A stretch of 64,000 bases of DNA, taken from [Phialemoniopsis] sp. UDSM-2020. Its lineage: Eukaryota > Ascomycota > Sordariomycetes > Thyridiales > Thyridiaceae. A program made the position numbers and the translations under genes. The notes beneath the pieces were generated by a model. It saw only the letters and a list, made by a program, of their open reading frames with translations. It was not told the origin of the DNA and ran no database searches. This document shows, in pieces, positions 52,532-63,059 of this stretch (within the stretch, counting starts at the first letter, position 1; every line of letters starts with the position of its first letter). The stretch spans positions 108,501 through 172,500 of the forward strand of contig JAEILZ010000009.1 of NCBI GenBank assembly GCA_018873225.1, written 5' to 3'.

Positions 52532-54653
52532 ATGTTGCTCCGGCTTCGCGGGCCAGATGGCCAGATCCGCCTCGAGGTTGAAAAAGACGAGACTTTTGGC
52601 CAGTTGGGAGAGAAGGTATGCAACATGAACCACAGTCATACTCCTCACTTCCGAGCACCATCGCTGATCTTCTCATAGCTACTACCCAAACTGCCATCAA
52701 CAGTCGATCCTTCTACTATCACCCTTTCCAACTCTCCTGGTTCCAAGGGCGACAAGAAAAACCTCCGCGACATTGCCCAGTTCTCTGTCGGGCGGATAGG
52801 TCTGAGCCATGGTGACATGATCTTTCTCGAGTACCAGTACCGGGACCCCAACGAATCCAACGGACAAGCTGCGCAAACAATACCCTCGGCAAACAGGCTG
52901 AACGGCAAGCCAATCCTCCCTACCGAAGACTTTCCCATCGACCCTCCGTCGATTAAGTCGCCCTCAGAAAAGATCAAGAACCCGTGGGAGGTGGTCAAGC
53001 AGTCCAGGCTCGACGATCTGCTGGACAAGAAGGATGGAAAGATCCCACGGAAGCTGGACACCAAGATGTGCCGGCACGGCCCCAAGGGCATGTGCGACTA
53101 CTGCCAGCCCCTTGATCCCTTCAACGCCGAATATCTAGCCGAGAAGAAGATCAAGTACTTGTCGCTGCACTCGCATCTGCGCAAGGTCAACTCCGCCACC
53201 AACAAGCCAGAGCTTGGAGCCTCGTTTATCCCTCCGCTTGTTGAGCCCTATTACCGCGTCAAACGCGACTGCCCATCCGGTCATCCCCAGTGGCCCGAGG
53301 GCATCTGCACCAAGTGCCAGCCGAGCGCCATCACTCTGCAGCCGCAGCCGTTCCGCATGGTCGATCATGTTGAATTTGCCGATAGCAACATTATCAACGA
53401 GTTCCTGAACGCATGGCGTGAAACCGGGGCACAACGCATAGGCTATCTCTACGGAAAGTACGCAGAGTACGAGGTTGTGCCGCTGGGCATCAAAGCGGTT
53501 GTCGAGGCTATCTATGAGCCTCCTCAAGTCGACGAAGTGGATGGTGTCTCTCTGAACCCGTGGGAGAATGAACAGGATATCAATACTGTGGGCAAGCTCT
53601 GCGGTCTTGAACAGGTTGGTGTCATCTGGACAGATCTTCTCCCTCCTGCACCCGGCGAGGAAGGCCAGGCTGTTTGCAAACGCCACGCCGATTCATATTT
53701 CTTATCATCACAAGAAATTTGCTTCGCCGCTCGGCTACAAGCGCAACATCCCAAGGCGACAAAGTGGAGCGACACCGGCCGTTTCGGCTCCAACTTCGTG
53801 ACTTGTGTCATTTCTGGAGACGAAAACAATGACATTGCTATTTCAGCCTACCAGATGTCGAATGCGGCTGTTGAGATGGTACGGGCAGACATCATCGAGC
53901 CATCTGCAGACCCCAACGTCATGTTGGTTCGTGAAGAGGAGGAAGACGATGGATCTGTCAGCCGGACGCGATACATCCCCGAGGTGTTCTACCGCAGGGT
54001 CAACGAGTACGGCGCCAACGTCCAGGAGAATGCCAAACCATCTTTCCCAGTCGAGTATCTCTTCGTGACACTCACGCACGGCTTCCCCCAAGATCCCAAA
54101 CCCTACTTCACCGACTCTGGCTTTCCCATCGCAAACCGCGAGTACATTGGCCAGAGCCAGGAGGTATCCGCCGTCTCGAAAATGCTTAAGATCAACCAGG
54201 CTCCGGATTCCAAGGGTCTTAACGTGTCCAACTTCCACCTGCTCTGCTTCCTCCACCAAATGGGTGTGCTATCAAAGGCAAGTGTTCGAAGCTCCCACCG
54301 GCTCAATAACTATCCAGCTAACTAATGGCTTCTTCTCACTTCAGGACGAGGAGAACCTCCTTTGCCGTGTGGCCACTGGCCACGACCTCGCAGATGCTTA
54401 CCAGCTACGCTCCACGCCAGGCTGGCAAACACTGGTCACTATCCTGCAAACATCTGGTGAGCGAATCCCCAAGCGTCCTCGCGACAGCACTGCGGCACTA
54501 GCAGCAACCTCGGCCGGCTCGTCTGAGTCTCCTGCCAACACTGCCGCTGCTGGTGCTGGTGCTTTCACCACTCCCGATGGAGAACGTCTTGCTAAGCGAT
54601 TTGCTGCGGTTAGGCTGAGTGAGGACCGGGAGACGCCTTTCCTCCCGCCGTAA
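52532..54653 (+). CDS. NPL4: Npl4, Cdc48-Ufd1-Npl4 ubiquitin-segregase cofactor
   Basis: Three exons (52532-52615, 52679-54277, 54345-54653) encode 663 aa. Npl4 with Ufd1 recruits ubiquitinated substrates to Cdc48 for extraction from membranes and complexes (ERAD and others). The N-terminal ubiquitin-like domain starts [17 protein letters not shown]. The zinc-binding region has [12 protein letters not shown] (about 159-170) and a second pair in [16 protein letters not shown]. The NPL4/MPN-like core follows ([37 protein letters not shown]). The C-terminal region ([11 protein letters not shown], then [19 protein letters not shown]) continues after intron 2. The tail is Ala/Ser-rich with no clear zinc finger. 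Intron 2 has a GC donor. The length is normal for fungi. Confidence 0.96.
54278..54344 (+). other. GC-AG intron in NPL4
   Basis: The exon ends AAAG and the intron starts GCAAGT. A branch-like ctaact lies about 24 nt before the ttcag acceptor. Removing these 67 nt joins GVLSK to DEENLL, in line with the family. Without splicing the frame ends at a TAA. Confidence 0.85.
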
Positions 54654-55273
54654 TCTGGCAGATGGGGGTTTCTTGCCATGAGGGTGGGCAACGGAAGGGT
54701 GGGATTGTCTATTGATAGCATGGAGTGGCGTTACATAGCTCGATACAAAAGTGCCATGCTTTCAATGGCGAAGTAGAGGCGCTGAGGCTAAGTCAGAGGT
54801 TAGCATTTGATGCCTCTTTAGGTACGTGAAGCGCCTGTAGGTTGAGCCAAATCTCATCGCATTACCAGGAGGCAAGCCCGATTGAGTAGAGATCGAGAAT
54901 CAAATTCAAAATACAATACTTCCCCATGATATCGTGCCGCTCGTCAAGATTTCGGGGACTATTATTGCACTGTCAAATCCCATAAGTCTTCAAATTTCTG
55001 ATCTCTGCCGTGGAATAGAATAACACATCCCCAACTTCTTTTACTTCAACCTGTTGAGCCTATCTTGTTCTTGACCATTTTGGTGGAGCACTTTCCGACC
55101 GACTGCTGCAACTTATTATCGACAACTAACATCAAGACCCACCAAAATTCTTATAAGTCACGCTTTCACTCTCAAACGCAACTCTCGAGATCAACTTTCC
55201 CACTTTGACAGCTTTCCCAGACCACCAAAGAACACCCCCGAATCTCTTCCCTCTTCTCCAAACACACAAACAG
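54654..55273. promoter_or_regulatory. intergenic, NPL4 3' end and promoter of the G-patch gene
   Basis: This 620-bp stretch lies between two + strand genes. The frame of the next gene is open upstream to 55205. No specific element is recognised. Confidence 0.45.
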
Positions 55274-56374
55274 ATGAGCACCTCAAAAATCCCTCCCAAC
55301 AGCGGTGGGGCTGCCGCTGCCGCCGATGATGAGGAAGATGACTACATGACCATGACCTTTGGCGACGACGACCCTTCGTCCTCCTCGCGGGGCGGCAAGC
55401 CCGAGACCTCGCTGCAGCGCCGCCAGCGCGAGCGCCGTGAGGCCGAGGCGCGCTCGAGACCAAAGTCCAAGGCCGAGCTGGCCGCCGACGAGGCCGCGCG
55501 CCGCGACAACGCCCTGTCGCGCAGCCTGCTCTCGGCCCCGCAGGCCAGCAAGTCCAAGGGCCTGGCCATGATGGCGCGCATGGGCTTCGCGCCCGGCGGG
55601 TCCCTCGGCGCGCCGGACAATGCGGGCAATGCGCGCGCGGAGCCGCTGCGACTGGCGGTCAAGGAGGACCGGGGCGGCGTGGGCGCGGCGGAGGAGGCGC
55701 GGCGGAAATTCAGGGAGGAGGTTGGGGAGGAGGCGTTTGAGGAGGCGGAGCGGAGGAGGAAGAGGGTTAGGGTCGAGGACTTGGATCCTGCGGAGTTTCG
55801 GGGAAGGGTGGCGAGGGAGAGGGAGGCTGCGAGGAGGGAGAGGCAGGTGCATGCTGCGCAGAAGGTGGCGGAGGGGATGGCGGAGGAGAAGGAGCGCGCG
55901 GAAGGGGCAAAGGAGGATGAGGAGGAGGATGGCAGTGGTGATGAGGGCAGTGAGAAGAGGGAGAGGCGGCGGAAGAAGACGAAAACCGGGATCTCTTCGC
56001 TCCCGCTTAAGTCGGTCAATGTCCTTTGGAGAGGCCTGGTACGGGCACGCGAAGAGGCTGAGAGGGATCGCAGGATGAGATACGACCTGGAGCAGAGCTT
56101 GTCCCGGCTCCCTACGTACGAGGACGACCTGGATGACGAAGACGACAAGACAGCCATGGGCAAGTCGAAGCCTGTCGTTTACGCTACGGCTGAAGATTTG
56201 GACGAGGAGGATCCCGAGCTAGACGAGTTCAACGCGCTCGAGCCGGACGAGAAGCTGCAGAAGCTGGTTGACTTCATGCGCAAGGAGTTTCACTACTGCT
56301 TCTGGTGCAAGTTCACCTATCCGGACGACACGATGGAGGGCTGTCCAGGTCTCACAGAGGAAGATCATGACTAG
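55274..56374 (+). CDS. G-patch domain protein (GPATCH11/CCDC75-like)
   Basis: A single exon encodes 366 aa. An acidic N-terminus (DDEEDDYMTMTF) is followed by a charged helix and a G-patch (KGLAMMARMGFAPGGSLG, about 95-112), the glycine-rich motif that activates DEAH helicases. A long Arg/Glu coiled coil follows (about 135-255). The C-terminal domain contains FHYCFWCKFTYPDDTMEGCP, with paired cysteines, ending TEEDHD; this is the DUF4187-type end of GPATCH11 (CCDC75). That combination identifies the family. A role in splicing is inferred from the G-patch. The start at 55274 (MSTSKIPP) is preferred over the in-frame ATG at 55205, whose extension looks like leader. The PPR gene is convergent 140 bp downstream. 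Confidence 0.86.
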   Translation: MSTSKIPPNSGGAAAAADDEEDDYMTMTFGDDDPSSSSRGGKPETSLQRRQRERREAEARSRPKSKAELAADEAARRDNALSRSLLSAPQASKSKGLAMMARMGFAPGGSLGAPDNAGNARAEPLRLAVKEDRGGVGAAEEARRKFREEVGEEAFEEAERRRKRVRVEDLDPAEFRGRVAREREAARRERQVHAAQKVAEGMAEEKERAEGAKEDEEEDGSGDEGSEKRERRRKKTKTGISSLPLKSVNVLWRGLVRAREEAERDRRMRYDLEQSLSRLPTYEDDLDDEDDKTAMGKSKPVVYATAEDLDEEDPELDEFNALEPDEKLQKLVDFMRKEFHYCFWCKFTYPDDTMEGCPGLTEEDHD

Positions 56375-56514
56375 ACACAACGGGAAAATTAGGTTACGTG
56401 CACATCAAGATACCCTGTATGCTTTTTTGTAATTTGGTGAACTATCGTACATTGGTGATGCCTGTCTATGTCTATGATCATACATTTTCTGTGTTACAGA
56501 TTGGAGTACATCAA

Positions 56515-58860
56515 TCATGCCCGCTTCGGCGTCAGCGTATCGTACACGCCCAGGTCCTGGGCAGCTATATCATACATCTCCTCAAACTCCTCGTCGGTCG
56601 CGGGTATCTTACTTCTATAATACTGCTCAATCACGGCACCTAGCTCTTCCTGTTTTTGCTCAGGAGTAAGATTCTCAATACCCTCAGCTCCAACCGTCGA
56701 CTGCGAAGCCAGCATCGCTTGGATCTTCATTGTAGCGTCCACGATTCTCTTCCGCGTGCGAGGTGTATCTCGGTGAAGGTCTGGTGTCTCAGCCACCATC
56801 TCGACGGTAAGTACGTCTGTAGGGGCGAACTTGAACAAGTCTCTGAGCGCTCGAAACACCACAATGAAGCCTACATAGTCCTCGACCTTGCGGAAGGAAT
56901 GCAGAATCACCCGCGCTAGCTGCTCATGCGCATTGTCGTCTTCGAATACCCAGAAAGAGCCCACCATGTCTCGGAACAGCTCACGGCACACGAGAGCGTC
57001 GGCTTCCTTTTGCTCATCCGACACCGAAAGCCACAGCATTCGATTGATAGCCAACGACTTGTACAGCGTCAAGAACGTGTAGTGGTCTGGTAGAAGGTCG
57101 TGCTCGCGGGTCATCGTTCGATACATCTGCAATGCGTCTGACCCTTTACCGTTCTGCACATATGACTCCAGCAGCTGGTTCATCATGAAGGCATCGGTGG
57201 AGATATCGGCCTCCTTGAAGGCGACCCAAAGCTGCTCAAGCCGGCCATGTAGACCTCGGCTTCGATAGTTTTCGGCCATCAGAGAAAAGGTTTCGAGGGT
57301 GGCTCTGGGCACAAACACCAGGCCGGCTGTTTCCTCCTTTGCCTTGCCACTCTGCCATAAGCGCAGAGGCCACTCAAGCGCAGCCTCACGCTGTCGGAGA
57401 TCCACGAAGACATGGCGGGACCGGATCATTGCCCACGCGAGGTCCTCTGCGTTTTGCTGGTTCTCTGCAGTGCCTGACCTCAACCATGCGCCAATGAGGC
57501 CGTTCACTTGGACTGAGGCCGCCATGATTCCCTTGCTTTGCATAAACTGTAGGACTTTCTGCGCACCATCAAGATCGCCGGCCCCGATCAGCCTCTTCAG
57601 CCACTTCCCTAGGAAGAATTGGTTGCTGACAGCCGAAGGAAGCTTTGTCTTGCCGTGGATGTCGAGAGCTCCCGAGAACATCATATCCACAAATGCATGA
57701 AGTGCGTAATCTGTCTGGCTTGATGAAAGAAAGCATGAGATCACCTCATCGTAGTCCTCGATGGTCATTGAGTTACCGAGGAGGTCTCTCAGGCGACGAT
57801 ACGCCTCCCATGCCCTCTCATGGCTGACATCTCTCGATGCGCAAGCTCTGATGAATGGTACAAGGATGCGCGGGTTGAAGTCCGGCGAGGCAGCGCTCAA
57901 GGAGTTGAAAGCTCGCTCGGCGCGATCCAGATCTCCAGTCAAAGAACACATGCGAATGCCTAATTCCCAGTAGTCCCTCAAGGTTTCAGGATTGGAACCA
58001 AGGCTGCTAGCTGCTCTCCGCCAATTTTCCATGGCCTCCTTCTCCCAACCTTCGACGAACATGGCCTCGATTGTCAGGAGCTGTTGGGAATCGCTCAGTG
58101 TAATGCGAGCGGCATTCATATCCTTGGAAAGAACGTAGATATGCGCCATCCGGTTGTTATTGGCCTCCAAATCCGATGCAAATACTGTCCACATACACTC
58201 CCAGACTTCTTCTGGGACGTTGTCCCATGTCTTTGCTAGACCGACACGGGCCAGTGCGTACGCATTCCATGCTGCCGCAATAGTCTTCGCTTTCAAATCG
58301 CCTCTCTTGTGCTCCTTGTCCGCGCGTCGCAGTAAGGTATTCAACTTGTCCACATGCTTCGCCTGCGTTGGTGTCAGGCCGGCCGTTTTGATAGGCGCAA
58401 GCTTCGATGGGCTGAAGTCATCGGCGTCCTCGAGCTCCTCCATATGCCGTCGGTATTGTCTCCTTAGTCTGTCCGTCTGGTGTTTTGCGCCGTGCCCCTG
58501 GAGCGCCTTCATGAGCCGACCCGCCTCCTTCAGTTTGCCCTCCAGCTCTTGTAGCTGCGACTCGACATCGTGGTTCATAGCTTTCGAGAAGTCTTCTTGG
58601 TCCTTGAATTGCCGAATTTTGCCATTCTCTTCTTGCTGGAAGAATCGCACAGTTGCCGAGTCATCCTCCACTGCTGTTCGATTCGGGGCTGCATTGTTCC
58701 TCGGCGACGTCTGCTTTCGAGCCGGCGCGGCAGCCGAAGTTCGAAAGAATGACCGTGGTTGCCATGGCTGAGCCTGGGTTCTCTGAAGCTGTCCCAGACA
58801 AGATCTGCAGATGAAGGCCTTCCGAGTTCCCAGCTCGGCTAGGAAGGTGTTGGGAGGCAT
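56515..58860 (-). CDS. mitochondrial pentatricopeptide-repeat (PPR) protein
   Basis: A single exon encodes 781 aa from the ATG at 58860; the frame is open to an ATG at 58935, giving 806 aa. The N-terminus has a basic presequence with few acidic residues (ELGTRKAFICRSCLGQL, then RSFFRTSAAAPARKQ). An alpha-helical region from about 90 leads into helix-turn-helix repeats of PPR type (for example WELGIRMCSLTGDLDRAERAF, AGDLDGAQKVLQFMQSKGI, NQLLESYVQNGKGSDALQMY). Fungal PPR proteins bind organellar RNA and support processing or translation of mitochondrial transcripts. It recalls the Neurospora CYA-5/Pet309 group in length and layout, but I cannot assign an ortholog. It is divergent from RCL1. Confidence 0.85.
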   Translation of the reverse strand: MPPNTFLAELGTRKAFICRSCLGQLQRTQAQPWQPRSFFRTSAAAPARKQTSPRNNAAPNRTAVEDDSATVRFFQQEENGKIRQFKDQEDFSKAMNHDVESQLQELEGKLKEAGRLMKALQGHGAKHQTDRLRRQYRRHMEELEDADDFSPSKLAPIKTAGLTPTQAKHVDKLNTLLRRADKEHKRGDLKAKTIAAAWNAYALARVGLAKTWDNVPEEVWECMWTVFASDLEANNNRMAHIYVLSKDMNAARITLSDSQQLLTIEAMFVEGWEKEAMENWRRAASSLGSNPETLRDYWELGIRMCSLTGDLDRAERAFNSLSAASPDFNPRILVPFIRACASRDVSHERAWEAYRRLRDLLGNSMTIEDYDEVISCFLSSSQTDYALHAFVDMMFSGALDIHGKTKLPSAVSNQFFLGKWLKRLIGAGDLDGAQKVLQFMQSKGIMAASVQVNGLIGAWLRSGTAENQQNAEDLAWAMIRSRHVFVDLRQREAALEWPLRLWQSGKAKEETAGLVFVPRATLETFSLMAENYRSRGLHGRLEQLWVAFKEADISTDAFMMNQLLESYVQNGKGSDALQMYRTMTREHDLLPDHYTFLTLYKSLAINRMLWLSVSDEQKEADALVCRELFRDMVGSFWVFEDDNAHEQLARVILHSFRKVEDYVGFIVVFRALRDLFKFAPTDVLTVEMVAETPDLHRDTPRTRKRIVDATMKIQAMLASQSTVGAEGIENLTPEQKQEELGAVIEQYYRSKIPATDEEFEEMYDIAAQDLGVYDTLTPKRA

Positions 58861-59187
58861 GGGGAACCGCAGATATTGTCCGCTGCTAGAACCATCACGA
58901 TGATGCTCCTGAACCGCTCGCCCGTATTGAAACAAATCACTTTCAACAAGCGTTGGAACTGGAGCTCCTGAAGCGCTAAGATTGAAACTTTTGGCTTATC
59001 GCGCCGCGCTATCGAAGCGGGTCATGCCTCGATAAGCGCGACCAAGAAAAAAAATGGATTGACCGCCCTCGGCAGAATAAATTCATTTCTCGTAGGCAGT
59101 GGGATCGCCCAAAATAGCGACGAGGTTTGGGCTACGGAAGCGCAACAATTTGCAGGACAACTTGATTGAAGGACACCGAAAGTCGAG
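58861..59187. promoter_or_regulatory. 327-bp bidirectional promoter, PPR gene / RCL1
   Basis: This short gap separates divergent starts, so the two promoters must overlap or share elements. It contains a near copy of the dispersed motif (AGGCAGTGGGAT on the + strand, 59094-59105). Confidence 0.6.
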
Positions 59188-60381
59188 ATGTCGACCCCAA
59201 ACCCTGCTTTCCTAAAATTTACAGGCCACAAGGCCTTCACACAGCGCCTGGTGCTGTCAACGCTGACCGGCAGACCCATACACATCTCTGGCATTCGCAG
59301 CTCCTCGCCAACTGCGCCCGGTCTTGCCCCGCATGAGATCTCCTTCCTCCGGCTGCTCGAGGCCGTCACCAATGGCAGCTCCTTTCAAATATCATATACC
59401 GGTACGACGATAACGTACCATCCAGGCCTGATCACCGGTGCAATTGCCGGGGCCGGCGCGGCCGAAGGCGACATCATCGAACACAACATCCCCTCCAACT
59501 GCACTCGCGGCATCTCTTACTTCCTTATTCCCCTGGCCTTGCTGGCGCCCTTCTCAAAAGCACACATGAACGTGCGCTTCTCTGGACCCGGTGTCATCAC
59601 ATCCGCTACCGAGAGCGGAGACATGTCAATCGACTCCTTCCGACTTGCAATCCTCCCTCTCTATGGCCTCTTCGGCATCCCGCCCGCGAGGATAGACCTG
59701 TCCATCAAGCAACGTTCATGCCCCGGCCGTGGCGATAGGAAGGGTAACGGCATAGTAGAGCTTCGATTTGCAAGCCAAGTCCGCCTACCGAAAACGTTAC
59801 ACATGAACCGAAACTCAGGCAGGGTCAAGAGCATTGGTGGAGTCGTATATTGCAGTGGAGTGTCGGCATCAAACAACAAGCGCATGATCCACGCTGCCAG
59901 AGGCGTTCTCAACACATTATCGAGCAACATCAAGATTGCAGAGGCCCCTCCAGGCCGGGACGACGCAAGGAACAACGTCGGCATCGGGTTTGGGATGTGC
60001 CTAGTGGCTGAATCGAGTGTCCCCGGCGTTATATATTCGGCGGATGTGGTCGCTCCCTCAGAAGGTGGTGTCTTGCCCGAGGATCTGGGAAGGAGGTGTG
60101 CATATCAGTTGCTTGAGGCAATTGACCAGGGCGGCTGTGTGAGTTGGCCGGCTGCGAAGACGGTATTGACGTTGATGGCAATGGGATCCGAGGATGTTGG
60201 GCGGCTCAGGTTAAGCAAGGCGGTAGTGGGGACAGAGGATGTCGTTGGCCTTGCCCGCGATCTCAAGACTTTTGGAGCGAGTAGCTGGGGTTTGAGAGAG
60301 GCAGAAGACGATGAGGGTGCGGATGTCCTTGTTTCTGTCAAGGGTTCAGGAGTTGGCAATGTTGGCCGCAAGGTAGCTTGA
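59188..60381 (+). CDS. RCL1: Rcl1, U3-associated 18S rRNA processing factor
   Basis: A single exon encodes 397 aa. Rcl1 belongs to the RNA 3'-phosphate cyclase fold but lacks cyclase activity. It works with Bms1 in the small-subunit processome, at the A2 cleavage step. Diagnostic stretches are LKFTGHKAFTQRLVLSTLTG at the N-terminus, HEISFLRLLEAVTNGS, YHPGLITGA, GISYFLIPLALLAPF, RGVVYCSGVSAS-like VVYCSGVSA, and GCVSWPAAKTVLTLMAMGSEDV near the end. The catalytic His of true cyclases is not evident, as expected. The length fits orthologs (about 370-400). The start is the first ATG. The DSC4-like gene is convergent 120 bp downstream. Confidence 0.94.
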   Translation: MSTPNPAFLKFTGHKAFTQRLVLSTLTGRPIHISGIRSSSPTAPGLAPHEISFLRLLEAVTNGSSFQISYTGTTITYHPGLITGAIAGAGAAEGDIIEHNIPSNCTRGISYFLIPLALLAPFSKAHMNVRFSGPGVITSATESGDMSIDSFRLAILPLYGLFGIPPARIDLSIKQRSCPGRGDRKGNGIVELRFASQVRLPKTLHMNRNSGRVKSIGGVVYCSGVSASNNKRMIHAARGVLNTLSSNIKIAEAPPGRDDARNNVGIGFGMCLVAESSVPGVIYSADVVAPSEGGVLPEDLGRRCAYQLLEAIDQGGCVSWPAAKTVLTLMAMGSEDVGRLRLSKAVVGTEDVVGLARDLKTFGASSWGLREAEDDEGADVLVSVKGSGVGNVGRKVA

Positions 60382-60501
60382 AGTGTTAGAAATGATACCC
60401 CGTCGAACCATCACTCACTCATCCATTTCTTCACGTGTTGATGACTGGTTTGGGTTGCACAGAGATTCTGAACTCGAAAATGCGCTGGAAATCATATTTC
60501 T

Positions 60502-61606
60502 CTAGGTCTGCTGCTGCTGTCTTCGTCGGCGAACCTCTATCCGCGCTCGCCGTTCCGCAGCGAGCCTGGCCAAGGTGGCCGTATAACCCAGGGTCTGGAG
60601 CGAGTAAGCTGCAGCGCCCTGGTAGTCATTTCCGGCCGTCCTGATAGCTTGAATGACATGAAAATCGTTCAATATGGCATTTCCGGATCGTAGAGTGTCC
60701 ATCAGCTCCGGAAGACGCCGCCTCGATGACTCGGCAATGAGCCGGCTGCTCTCCCCCTCATCTTCCCCGGCTGCTTGTGCTCCTTGACCGTTGAGCGGTC
60801 TCATCTCTATGTCATTAGTCTCGTCCAACGTCGCAGCCTCATTTCTGAGTACCCCACGTTCCTCCGAGTCGTGGTCCTGGCTGGGCGCTGCTGGTGTCGT
60901 TGCTGTGTCTGTCGCAGGGGTACCGCTGCTTTCTGTAGAGCCGCCCTGCGCAGCACGCGGCAAGACTATCTTCCTCAATCTCTGGCGCTCTGCGTGTACC
61001 GCCAACATGAAACACTGTATCGCTAATATGACGAGATCTAAAAGCAACAAGCCTAACCTTGAGGTCGGCGCTTTCTGGCCGACAAAGTCAATGATGACAC
61101 CCCCGTGTAGGTATCCGCGCATCGCCTCGCTTGCCGTGGGGAGCGAGGAGAAGATGTGTAAGAGCATGCAAATGGCGTTTGGGCCGAAGACGGCAAAGAC
61201 GTGGGGTCGATGCGCCGGCACCAACGCCAGATATTCTTCAGATTTCGGACTGAGAAACATGGAATGCGCGCCCATGCGGATGATCAAACGGAAGAAAGAG
61301 CAGCTATACAACGCAGGTCAGGACGAATGCTCGCCTATATGATCGGTGGATCACTTACTCTAAATAATACAAGGCACAGAGCTCCGCAAAGACCACCATG
61401 TCTAGGCTAGTCATGAGATGTGTGGTGAACTCGAGCTTCTTGGCCAGGCCGGCCTTTGCCCTGCGCGCCACCGACCTCGATCGCTTGCGAGCTCCGGCAG
61501 AACGGCTGCCCTCGGGCGCATTCTCAGCATTGCCTCCGGGCCTGTCGTTTCTGGCGGGCTCACTGCCCGAGGCGGCGGCGGCGCTCGGGATAGGATCATC
61601 GTTCAT
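60502..61606 (-). CDS. DUF1746 membrane protein, Dsc4-like (Golgi Dsc E3 ligase)
   Basis: Two exons (61606-61359 and 61303-60502) encode 349 aa. The N-terminal 45 residues are disordered and basic. The DUF1746 region follows: LEFTTHLMTSLDMVVFAELCALYYLDCSFFRLIIR (only the core LYYLDCSF, across the splice, is diagnostic), then membrane segments near FAVFGPNAICMLLHIF and RLGLLLLDLVILAIQCFML. The C-terminal half is Ser/Thr/Glu-rich and cytosolic, with a Leu/Arg-rich end. In fission yeast a protein of this family, Dsc4, is part of the Dsc ubiquitin ligase that helps cleave the sterol regulator Sre1. By family membership this gene may do the same; the ortholog call is inference. The frame is restored exactly by the 55-nt intron. 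Confidence 0.82.
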
Positions 61607-63059
61607 AGCTTTGCGGCATCGAGGGGGGTTTTCCTCCCAATGGGCGTTTCGGTTCGGACGGGATGTGCAGCTTTACGTGCTACTACACATCCTGAGAGAC
61701 TTTCGAAATCGCGTGAGTCTCTCGAGAGACGGGCTGTCTGGGACTGGACAGCCTTCGCTGGGAGCAGGGGCGCTTGGAGGTTGAGGTTGGATTGGCTGAT
61801 GATGTAGGTGCAATGTTGCATGTGGTGATGGTTTGGTGGTTTGTCAGGTAACGAGGTACCTTCGTAATTGCGTGGAGCTCCCGCGGGCGGCTCAATGACA
61901 GGGATGTGCATCGAGTGGATACTCCGTACATTGCGCACATGCTCCCCAGATTGATCCAAGTGCATTTACATACATACATCACATCAATGACCCATTCCTT
62001 CAACTAGACTGCGATCTTTACAGATCAGTTAGTCCCGTAGCTTGACCGGACCAAGCCTACACATTGTTAAAATGAGATGGGTATGATTTACGAGGACTGG
62101 GCAGGATTATCCCACTGCCTTGGGCTTTACAGCCGGCACCTTCTCATAATGGACTTTAATACACATACGCATCTACTCCAAGTCTATAAAGTGACACGAC
62201 ACACATTTACCATCTACTTATGAACTTGGGCAATCCGGCGAGTCTATTCACTACCCTTTACCACTTGGGTAATAAGTCAATCTTTTTTTGAAATGAGAAC
62301 GGTTGTGCCGATTTAAGCCTTGTCTCTTTTGGTCTGAGTCGGAGCAGCGGTGTGGTTTTTTAGCTTCATCCGGTGTCGCTGATCGCCCAGGAAAATCGTT
62401 GGGAGGACCCAATCAGCTGGGACAGGGTTATCTTAGGCAACTCGGAGACCTACCCGACCACAAGGAGAAAAGGCTGAGGACAGCCAGAAGAGACTCAGTT
62501 CGAACTATTGATTACATACTTACTTGAACACTGTCATGCAAACTCTTCAAAGTGTGCTCTAGGGAGTTGACCATTGATCAAAGGTGTTGGTGAACCATTT
62601 CGCAGCTCCCAAAGAGGAAAAGACGCACGAGATTCCGGGGGCTCTTGGGGACCGCGCGTAATGGCTCCGGCGTTGCTACAGGGCCCATGACGGTGGAGGC
62701 GCGCTAAGGACGGCCCCTACACCTCCCTAACCCAGCCCGGCTTCAGGCCAGCAACACAAAAATTCTCCTCCATCCGTAGCTCGATCCGTAGCTTGACCGA
62801 CTTTGCGCGGAAAAAAAAATTGCACCGGGGAGTCCAAAAGCTGCGATATCTATCTTATCGGGACCCCGCCAAAATATTCTTCTACCCTTGTGCTCGCTCT
62901 GCCCCCGGTGACTAACAGCCTCAACAACTCGATACCGCCAATTGACCCTTCAATCTTTGCCAATTGGCTTGCGTCGAGGCAAGGCTGCGTTCCTCCATAC
63001 CGATACCAAGGAGTACAGCCTCTTTGCGCCTCTCTCCCAACAGCCAGCACCTCGATATA
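61607..63059. promoter_or_regulatory. divergent intergenic region, DSC4-like gene / CPA2
   Basis: This 1.45-kb stretch contains AGGTACCT (61854-61861), copy 5 of the dispersed 14-mer (62107-62120) and a TGAGTC core at 62335-62340. The last 200 bp before CPA2 hold an A-rich run (62812-62819) and leader-like sequence. No gene is seen. Confidence 0.5.
62107..62120 (+). repeat. dispersed 14-mer, copy 5
   Basis: TTATCCCACTGCCT lies in intergenic DNA, about 10 kb from the other copies. Confidence 0.6.

Noticed and set aside
55342..56163. 273-codon Ser/Arg-rich frame opposite the G-patch gene
   Set aside because: It is the complement of the Glu/Arg coiled coil, with no motif. The + strand frame has a G-patch and a cysteine-containing end domain.
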